Shown piece by piece: positions 19,566-26,617 of a stretch of DNA of 64,000 nucleotides; position 1 is the first letter of the stretch; every line of letters starts with the position of its first letter. The notes beneath the pieces are model-generated. The model did no database searches. It had not been told where the DNA came from and saw nothing but the letters and a program-made list of their open reading frames with translations. Source of the DNA: an uncultured Lachnospiraceae bacterium (GTDB lineage Bacteria > Bacillota > Clostridia > Lachnospirales > Lachnospiraceae); assembly GCA_944381405.1 (NCBI GenBank), contig CALWLA010000008.1, positions 18,879-82,878 of the forward strand, given 5' to 3'. A program made the position numbers and the translations under genes.

Positions 19566-20210
19566 ATGCAGAAAAAACGGGAGAAAAAAGAAAAACGGGA
19601 ATCCGTAAAGCAGGTATGGAAGCCGGGGACGCTGTTGAGTCCGGTGCCGGCGGTGATGGTAAGCTGCCGGGACAAGGCGGGCAGGGAAAATATCCTGACG
19701 GTGGCCTGGACGGGAATCATCTGCTCGGAGCCGCCCATGGCCTACATTTCCGTGCGGCCGGAGCGGTTCAGCTATGACATGATCAGGGAGACCGGGGAGT
19801 TTGTCATCAACCTGACGACGGAGGCCCTTTGCCAGGTGGCGGATTACTGCGGCGTCAGAAGCGGCGCGAAGACCGACAAATGGAAGGACTGCGGCCTGAC
19901 GCCGGCCAGGGCCCATGCGGTGGAGGCGCCGCTGATCGCAGAAAGCCCGGTCAATCTGGAGTGCCGGGTGAAACAGGTGATCCCCCTGGGATCCCACGAT
20001 CTCTTTCTGGCGGAGATCCTCTGCGTGGACGTGGAGGAGCGGTTCATCGGGGAAAGTGGAAGGCTGGATCTGTCCCGCTGCAAGCTTGTGGCCTACAGCC
20101 ACGGGGAGTATCATGCCCTGGGAAAGCTGCTGGGCACCTTCGGATATTCGGTCCGGAAGGAGAAAAAAGAGGAAAAAAGGGGTACAAAAACAAAAATAGA
20201 CAAAAATTAG
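19566..20210 (+). CDS. Flavin reductase-like FMN-binding protein
   Basis: 214 aa from ATG 19566 after GAAAAGAGGG. An upstream in-frame opening from 19368 is lysine-rich noise. Body: PGTLLSPVPAVMVSCRDK, ENILTVAWTGIICSEPPMAYISV, RETGEFVINLTTEAL and NLECRVKQVIPLGSHDLFLAEI, which matches the DIM6/NTAB flavin reductase family of FMN-containing beta-barrel proteins. Both termini are strongly basic (KKREKKEKRE and KEKKEEKRGTKTK). A TATAAT at 19485-19490 may be part of its promoter, with a poor -35. Physiological partner unknown; the divergent flavin oxidoreductase is a candidate. Confidence 0.85.
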   Translation: MQKKREKKEKRESVKQVWKPGTLLSPVPAVMVSCRDKAGRENILTVAWTGIICSEPPMAYISVRPERFSYDMIRETGEFVINLTTEALCQVADYCGVRSGAKTDKWKDCGLTPARAHAVEAPLIAESPVNLECRVKQVIPLGSHDLFLAEILCVDVEERFIGESGRLDLSRCKLVAYSHGEYHALGKLLGTFGYSVRKEKKEEKRGTKTKIDKN

Positions 20211-20254
20211 GTTTGAATATTTCTTTTTTTTATGCTAGACTACTTCCAGCATAG

Positions 20255-20330
20255 CGTTTCCCGGTGTTGGCCGACATGACCGGGAACGTTGGCCTGCCAA
20301 AAGCAGGCCACTTTTTGCACTTGCAAAAAA
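20255..20330 (+). promoter_or_regulatory. Structured leader of hppA: three successive hairpins
   Basis: Hairpin 1: CGTTTCCCGGT (20255-20265)/ACCGGGAACG (20279-20288). Hairpin 2: GGCCTGC-CAAAA-GCAGGCC (20291-20309), followed by ACTTTTT like a terminator. Hairpin 3: TTTTTGCA-CT-TGCAAAAA (about 20312-20329). GTTGGCC occurs both in loop 1 and at the foot of hairpin 2. A -10-like TATGCT is at 20231-20236, with no good -35. I cannot match it to a named riboswitch. Confidence 0.6.
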
Positions 20331-20360
20331 ATAAAAAGCTGAAAAGCAGAGGGAGAAAAA

Positions 20361-22337
20361 ATGAGTAATTATTTTGCAGTTGTAATGGCAGTGCTTGCTC
20401 TGGTGTTCGCTTTTGCGATGGCTTCCTTCGTAAAGCGTCAGCCGGAGGGCAACGACCGCATGAAAGAGCTTGCGGCAGCCATCCACGGCGGTGCAAAGGC
20501 CTTCCTGTTTGCAGAGTACAGAGTTCTGGTGGTATTCATCGCAGTTCTGTTCCTTTGCATCGGTATCGGCCTGCAGTCCTGGGCGACGGCCATCGCTTAT
20601 GTGTGTGGCTCTCTGGCATCCGTGCTTGCAGGATACCTGGGCATGGATGTGGCGACCAACGCCAATGTAAGAACCGCAAATGCGGCAAAGGAAAGCGGTA
20701 AGGTAAAGGCCCTGCAGATCGCCTTCAGAGGCGGCTCTGTCATGGGTATGTGCGTGGTAGGCCTGGGACTTCTGGGCTGCGCGCTGGTTTGGATGATCAC
20801 TGGAGACGAGAACGTTCTGATGGGCTTCTCACTGGGCGCTTCTTCCATCGCCCTGTTTGCCCGTGTGGGCGGCGGTATCTACACGAAGGCAGCGGATGTC
20901 GGCGCTGACCTGGTAGGTAAGGTAGAGGCAGGTATCCCGGAGGATGACCCGAGAAACCCGGCAGTTATCGCAGACAACGTAGGCGATAACGTAGGCGACG
21001 TAGCCGGTATGGGCGCTGACCTGTTCGAGTCTTATGTAGGCGCTATCGTATCCGCAGTTACCCTGGGCGTCCTGGAGGCACAGGCGACGGGAGCGACCTT
21101 CCCGCTGGTACTGGCAGGCATCGGCATCCTGGCTTCCATCATCGGAAGCATGTTCGTAAAGGGCGGCGAGAACCAGAACCCGGCAACGGCGCTGAACATG
21201 GGCTCCTATTTCTCAGCCCTGGTGGTGATCGTGGCATCCCTGGTGCTGTCCAACATGTTCTTCGGCAACATGAACGCAGCCATCGCCATCATCGCAGGTC
21301 TGATCGTAGGCCTTGCCATCGGTAAGATCACCGAGATCTATACCTCCGCAGACTATAAGTCCGTTAAGCAGATCGCAGAGGCTTCTCAGACCGGTCCTGC
21401 AACCAACGTGATCACCGGTATTTCCGTAGGTATGCTGTCCACCGCGATCCCGATCCTGTTCGTTGCGCTGGGCATCTTTGTAGCTTATTATTTCGCTGGC
21501 GTTTACGGCATCGCTCTGGCAGCAGTCGGCATGCTGTCCACTACCGGTATCACCGTTGCCGTTGACGCTTACGGTCCCATCGCGGACAACGCAGGCGGTA
21601 TTGCGGAGATGAGCCATCTGGATCATTCCGTTCGTGAGATCACGGACCAGCTGGATGCAGTGGGCAACACCACCGCAGCCATGGGTAAGGGCTTTGCCAT
21701 CGGTTCTGCAGCCCTTACGGCTCTGTCCCTGTTCGTATCCTATTCCGAGGTCGTGAACATCGACATGATCAATATCATCGATCCCAGAGTCATCATCGGT
21801 CTCTTCATCGGCGGCATGCTGCCCTTCGTATTCTCAGCATGGACCATGTCCTCCGTATCCAAGGCAGCCTACTCCATGATCGAGGAGGTACGCCGTCAGT
21901 TCAGAGAGATCCCGGGCATCATGGAAGAAAAGGCAAAGCCTGACTACACCAAGTGCGTTGACATCTCCACCAAGGCAGCCCTTCGGGAGATGATCAGACC
22001 GGGTATCCTGGCAGTGGTAGCACCCCTGGCAATGGGTATCATTCTCGGACCGGAGGCCCTGGGCGGTATGCTGGCAGGCGCTCTGGTAACCGGCGTGCTC
22101 ATGGCGATCTTCCTTGCAAACGCAGGCGGCGCCTGGGATAACGCAAAGAAGTACATCGAGGAAGGCCATTACGGCGGAAAGGGCTCCGAGCCCCACAAGG
22201 CAGGCGTTGTAGGCGATACCGTAGGCGATCCCTTCAAGGATACCTCAGGTCCCTCCATCAACATCCTGATCAAGCTGATGACAGTCATTTCCCTGGTGTT
22301 CGCACCGGTGATCGCTTCCATCGGCGGCATCCTGTAA
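20361..22337 (+). CDS. hppA: Membrane-bound K+-dependent pyrophosphatase (ion-pumping)
   Basis: 658 aa, about 15-16 membrane segments. It hydrolyses pyrophosphate and pumps Na+ and/or H+. Catalytic motifs: [18 protein letters not shown] and the [19 protein letters not shown] block. The segment [18 protein letters not shown] has Ala where K+-independent enzymes carry Lys (GNTTKA), so this is a K+-dependent enzyme, the class that contains the Na+ pumps of clostridia. C-terminal [20 protein letters not shown] is intact. GAGGGAGAAAAA precedes the start. Single-gene transcript by the look of its flanks. Confidence 0.95.
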   Translation: MSNYFAVVMAVLALVFAFAMASFVKRQPEGNDRMKELAAAIHGGAKAFLFAEYRVLVVFIAVLFLCIGIGLQSWATAIAYVCGSLASVLAGYLGMDVATNANVRTANAAKESGKVKALQIAFRGGSVMGMCVVGLGLLGCALVWMITGDENVLMGFSLGASSIALFARVGGGIYTKAADVGADLVGKVEAGIPEDDPRNPAVIADNVGDNVGDVAGMGADLFESYVGAIVSAVTLGVLEAQATGATFPLVLAGIGILASIIGSMFVKGGENQNPATALNMGSYFSALVVIVASLVLSNMFFGNMNAAIAIIAGLIVGLAIGKITEIYTSADYKSVKQIAEASQTGPATNVITGISVGMLSTAIPILFVALGIFVAYYFAGVYGIALAAVGMLSTTGITVAVDAYGPIADNAGGIAEMSHLDHSVREITDQLDAVGNTTAAMGKGFAIGSAALTALSLFVSYSEVVNIDMINIIDPRVIIGLFIGGMLPFVFSAWTMSSVSKAAYSMIEEVRRQFREIPGIMEEKAKPDYTKCVDISTKAALREMIRPGILAVVAPLAMGIILGPEALGGMLAGALVTGVLMAIFLANAGGAWDNAKKYIEEGHYGGKGSEPHKAGVVGDTVGDPFKDTSGPSINILIKLMTVISLVFAPVIASIGGIL

Positions 22338-22358
22338 GGCTGGCCCCCAGGGGGACGC

Positions 22359-22387
22359 TTTACACAATTTGTGAAATCAAGTATAAT
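22359..22387 (+). promoter_or_regulatory. Near-consensus promoter upstream of the D-Ala-D-Ala carboxypeptidase
   Basis: TTTACA (22359-22364), 17 bases, TATAAT (22382-22387). Start of transcription is expected around 22393-22395, at the very foot of the hairpin that follows. Confidence 0.8.
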
Positions 22388-22391
22388 AAAA

Positions 22392-22419
22392 GGACGAGTG
22401 TAAATACACCCGTCCTTTT
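22392..22419 (+). terminator. Intrinsic terminator-like hairpin placed at the transcription start of the next unit
   Basis: GGACG-A-GTGTA-AA-TACAC-C-CGTCC followed by TTTTGTTTTG. It probably terminates hppA, yet it also lies at +1 of the promoter just upstream, so new transcripts would start within its left arm. Confidence 0.75.
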
Positions 22420-22474
22420 GTTTTGAGATTTTGGCGGGAACGCAGAGGAGCATTTGACAGGAAATCAGTCTGGC

Positions 22475-22594
22475 ATGGGAATGAATCTGTAGAGGGGAAT
22501 CAAAAAACTGCTGCTGACAGCCGCCCTGTGGGGAACGCTTCTGGCGGGTCTTACGCCGGGATGGGCTTTCGCGGCCCAGCCCTGGCCGGAGGAC
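22475..22594 (+). other. Signal-peptide coding segment of the carboxypeptidase, interrupted by an in-frame TAG
   Basis: ATG at 22475 reads MGMNL, then TAG at 22490-22492, then RGIKKLLLTAALWGTLLAG and LTPGWAFAAQPWPEDV directly into the catalytic domain. The stretch after the stop is a convincing signal-peptide core with an AFA-A cleavage site, but no ATG/GTG/TTG lies between the stop and the end of the signal. A CTG at 22508 is 10 bases after AGAGGGG. A CAG to TAG change would explain the pattern. Confidence 0.7.
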
Positions 22595-24151
22595 GTGTCG
22601 GTCAGCGCCGAGGGCGCCTGCGTCATGGATGCGGATTCCATGACGGTGCTTTACGGGAAAAATCAGGATACGGCTTATTTTCCAGCGTCCATCACCAAGG
22701 TGATGACGGCGCTTTTGGTGCTGGAAAACTGTCCGGACCTCAGCGAGACCGTTACCTTTTCCCAGGAGGCGGTGGAGCTTGGGGAGGATAACGCCACCAT
22801 CATAGGCGCTTCCGCAGGAGACCAGCTGTCCGTGGAGGACTGTCTTTACAGCATGCTGTTCAAATCCGCCAATGAGGTGGCCAACGCCCTGGCGGAGCAT
22901 GTGGGGGCAAAGTTCCCGGAGCTTAAGGAAAACGGCATGAGCGACCGGGATGTGTTCATCGGCATGATGAACCGGCGGGCGGCGGAGCTGGGCTGCACCA
23001 ATACCCACTTCAACAACCCCTCCGGCCTTACGGATCCGAATCACTACACCACGGCCTACGACATGTGCCTGATCCTGGCGGCGGCCATCCGGAACGATCG
23101 TTTTGTGGATATCGAAAGCCGCACCTACTGGACCCATGCGCCTATCCGGCGTTACCCGGATCCGGAGGATCCCTGGAACACGGTCTATGCCAGCCACAGG
23201 ATGCTGCGGAAAAATTCTTCCTATTATTATCCCGGCGTATTTGCCGGAAAGACCGGTTATACCATGACCGCCGGAAACACCCTGGTGACTGCCTGCCGGA
23301 AGGATGGCATGACCCTGGTGGTGACGGTGCTGAATGGACACCAGACCCATTACGAGGATACCGAGCGCCTTCTGGACTTCGGCTACGACAACTTCCATTC
23401 CCTGCCGGTGACGGAATTTGACACCGCCTACGAGGGCCTGCGGGAGGATCTTTCCGTAGGAGGCCGGCCGGTGATGGATATCACTGCCCTGGCGGTGGAT
23501 GAGGACAGCAGCGTGGTGCTGCCGAAGGATGAGGACGTGTCCTCCCTGCAGTCCAGCCTGAGCTTTGACATGACCGAAGCCGATCCCCAGGATGCGGCGG
23601 CCAAGGTCTCCTATACCTATGAGGGAAGACAGGTGGGCTCCGCGTATCTGCGGTCCCGGACCCAGGCTGTGGGTGACCGGCTTGCAGAGGCGGAAACCGA
23701 TCCCCTGTTTTTATCCCTGACCGGGGGACTGCCGGAGACCGTGCCGGAAAGCGGAGCCAAAGGCACGGCGCCGGAAGAAAGCCCAGGGGCAGCTGCGGCC
23801 CCGGAGACAGCCCTGACCCAGGCGGAGACCGCCGGGACAGAGACGCTGGCAGCCGCGGGAGAAACAGAGGCTTCCGAAGCGGCGGAGGACGGTATGGTGC
23901 GGATCTTCGGCCTTGCCGTACCGGCGGCGGTGATGAAGCTTCTGAAGGTGGCGGCGGTGATCTGCTGCCTGCTGCTTCTGGGGGCGTTGTGGATGTTCCA
24001 CCAGGAGAAAAAGGAGGCCATGCAGCGGGCGAGACGTCGGCAGCGGAGGCTGAAGCATACAAGAGATCTGACAGGACAGCAGAACATTACGCTGGATCTG
24101 ATGGTAGAGCAGCGGATGCGGAAAAAGAGCAGACGGAGGAGGCGGCGCTGA
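22595..24151 (+). CDS. D-alanyl-D-alanine carboxypeptidase (peptidase S11); native N-terminus disrupted
   Basis: 518 codons from GTG 22595; native protein probably begins at 22475 (see the interrupted segment). Penicillin-binding S11 domain: FPASITKVMTALLVLENC contains SxxK (SITK), MLFKSANEVANALAEHV contains SxN, and FAGKTGYTMTAGNT contains KTG. It trims the terminal D-Ala of peptidoglycan stems outside the membrane. A PBP5-type C-terminal region, an Ala/Glu/Thr-rich linker, one membrane segment (VMKLLKVAAVICCLLLLGAL) and a very basic cytoplasmic tail ending in RRRRRR follow. Started at 22595 it would have no export signal, so either translation begins at CTG 22508, or the gene is broken, or the TAG is an error. 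Confidence 0.82.
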   Translation: MSVSAEGACVMDADSMTVLYGKNQDTAYFPASITKVMTALLVLENCPDLSETVTFSQEAVELGEDNATIIGASAGDQLSVEDCLYSMLFKSANEVANALAEHVGAKFPELKENGMSDRDVFIGMMNRRAAELGCTNTHFNNPSGLTDPNHYTTAYDMCLILAAAIRNDRFVDIESRTYWTHAPIRRYPDPEDPWNTVYASHRMLRKNSSYYYPGVFAGKTGYTMTAGNTLVTACRKDGMTLVVTVLNGHQTHYEDTERLLDFGYDNFHSLPVTEFDTAYEGLREDLSVGGRPVMDITALAVDEDSSVVLPKDEDVSSLQSSLSFDMTEADPQDAAAKVSYTYEGRQVGSAYLRSRTQAVGDRLAEAETDPLFLSLTGGLPETVPESGAKGTAPEESPGAAAAPETALTQAETAGTETLAAAGETEASEAAEDGMVRIFGLAVPAAVMKLLKVAAVICCLLLLGALWMFHQEKKEAMQRARRRQRRLKHTRDLTGQQNITLDLMVEQRMRKKSRRRRRR

Positions 24152-24221
24152 TGCAGCGCTGCCCTTTCCATTTTAGAAAGTATTTCGATTTTTGACAGGC
24201 TTTCTTTTGATTTTTGTTCGG

Positions 24222-24250
24222 TTGTTCCTGTTTCTGTTTTATGATAGAAT
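24222..24250 (+). promoter_or_regulatory. Candidate promoter of the NlpC/P60 lipoprotein gene
   Basis: TTGTTC (24222-24227), 17 bases, TAGAAT (24245-24250). An isolated TTGACA is at 24192. Predicted start near 24257 is almost on the ATG at 24258, which would give a leaderless message. Confidence 0.4.
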
Positions 24251-24257
24251 GAAAAGC

Positions 24258-25889
24258 ATGGAAAAGAATGGATTTGTATCAAAAAAGAAAAATATGCTTC
24301 TGATCTGTGCAGGACTTGCGGCAGCCCTTGCCGGCTGTGGGGCCCCCGGCAGCTCAGATATCAGCGAAGGAGCGGCTTCCCCTTCGGAGATCGTCATCGA
24401 AGGAGCCAATATGCAGGAGGAGCAGCCCATCGCCAGGCTGGACCTGTCCGGAAACGTGCTGCCGGTGCTGCCGGATATCACCACGGCGGCGGACAACGCC
24501 CAGCTTGCGCCGGCCTACCTGCGGAAGGGAGACCAGCATGCGGTGGTCCAGCAGCTGCAGCAGCGCCTGATGGACCTGGGCTATATGGACAACGATGAAC
24601 CCACCACCTTTTACGGAGACGCAACGGCGGTGGCAGTCCGGCATTTCCAGAGGCAGAACGAACTGGATCAGGACGGCATCTGCGGAACGGAGACCTGGGA
24701 CAAGATCTTTTCCGACAGCGCCCCCTATTATGCGGTCAGCAACGGTACGGACGGCGACGACGTAGCCCGTATCCAGCAGAGACTTTACGAGCTGGGCTAT
24801 CTGGCGGAGGCTTCGGATGTGACGGGACACTTCGGGGATTCTACCGAGGAAGCGGTAAAGAAGCTCCAGAACGTCAACGCCATTTCCGTGGACGGTACGG
24901 TGGGTAAGGAAACGGTCAACCTGCTGTACTCCGACGAGGTAAAGCCGAATCTCATCGCCTTCGGTGAGGAATCCGAAGTGGTGCGGAAGTGCCAGGAACG
25001 GTTGAAGGAGCTGGGCTATCTGCGGACGGAGCCCGACGGCAAATTCGGCAACGCCACCCAGGTGGCGATCCGGGAGTTCCAGTCCAGAAACGACCTGGTG
25101 GTGGACGGCTATCTTGGCCCCTCCACGCGGCTGGCGCTGGATGATCCCAACGCCATAGGCTTCGGCCTCCGGGTGGGCGATACCTCTGAAAGCGTAAGGC
25201 TGGCGCAGGAACGGCTGAGCCATTATGGCTATCTGGTGGCCGGAAACGTAACCGGCTATTACGGCGATATTACCGAGGACGCGGTCATCTCCTTCCAGCG
25301 GAACAACGGCCTTGTGGCAGACGGTATGGTAGGCATTCAGACCATGGCCAAGCTGGAGTCGGACGACGCGAAGAAAAAGCCCCGGGAGACTGCGGCTGCC
25401 AGGGAGACCACCAGGCGGCAGAGCAGCAGCGGAGGAAGCAGCAGCGGAAGAGGCAGCGGCAGCTCCTCCAATAACTCCAGGCCTCAGCAGAATTCCGGCG
25501 TAGGCAGCGGCGGCGCAACCGTCAGCGGCTCCGCCCAGGCCCTGATCAATGTGGCCTCCTCCAAGCTGGGATGTCCCTATGTATGGGGCGCAAAGGGCCC
25601 CAATTCCTTTGACTGCTCCGGCTTTGTATACTGGTGCCTCAATCAGGTGGGCGTCAGACAGTCCTACCTGACCTCCTCCGGCTGGCGGAATCCGGGCCGG
25701 TATCAGCGGGTCTCCAGCTTTGACAGCATCCGGGCGGGAGACATCGTCGTGGTAAACGGACATGTGGGCATTGCGGCAGGCGGCGGCACGGTCATCGACG
25801 CCTCCTCCTCCAACGGCCGGGTGGTACACCGTTCCCTTTCCAGCTGGTGGAGAAACAACTTTATTGTAGCATGGCGTATTTTCGGATAA
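24258..25889 (+). CDS. NlpC/P60 cell-wall endopeptidase lipoprotein with four peptidoglycan-binding repeats
   Basis: 543 aa from ATG 24258; ATGs at 24249 and 24294 are alternatives and none has a good ribosome site. Lipoprotein signal KKKNMLLICAGLAAALAGC. Four PG_binding_1 repeats lie between about residues 70 and 375 (LQQRLMDLGYM, IQQRLYELGYL, CQERLKELGYL, AQERLSHYGYL), then a Ser/Gly/Asn-rich linker, then a C-terminal NlpC/P60 domain with SKLGCPYVWGAKGPNSFDCSG (shown in part) giving the catalytic Cys and VNGHVGIAAGG the His. It probably cleaves stem peptides at the outer face of the membrane. Sits between the carboxypeptidase and a two-component system. Confidence 0.9.
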   Translation: MEKNGFVSKKKNMLLICAGLAAALAGCGAPGSSDISEGAASPSEIVIEGANMQEEQPIARLDLSGNVLPVLPDITTAADNAQLAPAYLRKGDQHAVVQQLQQRLMDLGYMDNDEPTTFYGDATAVAVRHFQRQNELDQDGICGTETWDKIFSDSAPYYAVSNGTDGDDVARIQQRLYELGYLAEASDVTGHFGDSTEEAVKKLQNVNAISVDGTVGKETVNLLYSDEVKPNLIAFGEESEVVRKCQERLKELGYLRTEPDGKFGNATQVAIREFQSRNDLVVDGYLGPSTRLALDDPNAIGFGLRVGDTSESVRLAQERLSHYGYLVAGNVTGYYGDITEDAVISFQRNNGLVADGMVGIQTMAKLESDDAKKKPRETAAARETTRRQSSSGGSSSGRGSGSSSNNSRPQQNSGVGSGGATVSGSAQALINVASSKLGCPYVWGAKGPNSFDCSGFVYWCLNQVGVRQSYLTSSGWRNPGRYQRVSSFDSIRAGDIVVVNGHVGIAAGGGTVIDASSSNGRVVHRSLSSWWRNNFIVAWRIFG

Positions 25890-25916
25890 AGCAGCAGTCC
25901 TTCAGGAGGGAATACT

Positions 25917-26615
25917 ATGCAGCAGACGATACTCATTTGCGATGATGAAAAAGAGATCGTGGAAGCGATCTCCATTTACCTGGAAGGGGAGGGCTTCCGG
26001 GTGCTGAAGGCCTATGACGGCTTTGAGGCCCTGAAGCTGATGGAGAGTCAGCAGGTGGACCTGATCATCATGGATGTGATGATGCCCGGTCTGGACGGCA
26101 TCCATACGACCCTCAAGATCCGGGAGACCTCCTCTGTGCCCATCATCATCCTGTCGGCAAAATCAGAGGACACGGACAAGATTCTGGGACTCAATATCGG
26201 GGCGGACGACTATATCTCCAAGCCCTTCAATCCTCTGGAGCTGGTGGCCCGGGTAAAATCCCAGCTGAGACGCTATACCCAGCTTGGCAACATGAGCGGC
26301 AGCCAGTCCCAGGCAGTGTTCAAATGCGGCGGCCTCACCATCAACGACGACAACAAAGAGGTGTTTGTGGACGGGGAGCCCATCAAGCTGACCCCCATCG
26401 AATACAACATCCTGCTGCTGTTGGTGAAAAATGCCGGAAAGGTATTTTCCATCGACGAGATCTATGAGCAGATCTGGAACGAGGAGGCCATCGGCGCAGA
26501 CAATACGGTGGCGGTGCACATCCGCCATATCCGGGAAAAAATCGAGATCAACCCCCGGGAACCCAGGTATCTGAAGGTGGTCTGGGGCGTGGGCTATAAG
26601 ATCGAAAAACAGTAA
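25917..26615 (+). CDS. OmpR/PhoB-family response regulator
   Basis: 232 aa. Receiver domain with ILICDDEKEIVEAISIYL, phosphoacceptor Asp in LIIMDVMMPGLDG, ILSAKSEDTDK (Thr/Ser switch) and KPFNPLELVARV (Lys). The C-terminal winged helix carries LTPIEYNILLLLVKNAG and DNTVAVHIRHIREKIE. AGGAGGG precedes the start. It is 2 bases ahead of the sensor kinase gene and forms a pair with it. Upstream genes act on peptidoglycan, so an envelope-stress or cell-wall regulon is plausible but unproven. Confidence 0.94.
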   Translation: MQQTILICDDEKEIVEAISIYLEGEGFRVLKAYDGFEALKLMESQQVDLIIMDVMMPGLDGIHTTLKIRETSSVPIIILSAKSEDTDKILGLNIGADDYISKPFNPLELVARVKSQLRRYTQLGNMSGSQSQAVFKCGGLTINDDNKEVFVDGEPIKLTPIEYNILLLLVKNAGKVFSIDEIYEQIWNEEAIGADNTVAVHIRHIREKIEINPREPRYLKVVWGVGYKIEKQ

Positions 26616-26617
26616 GC

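Noticed and set aside
20231..20361. Fluoride riboswitch upstream of hppA
   Set aside because: Fluoride riboswitches are linked to pyrophosphatases, but the GGCGATGG / CTGATGGC core is absent.
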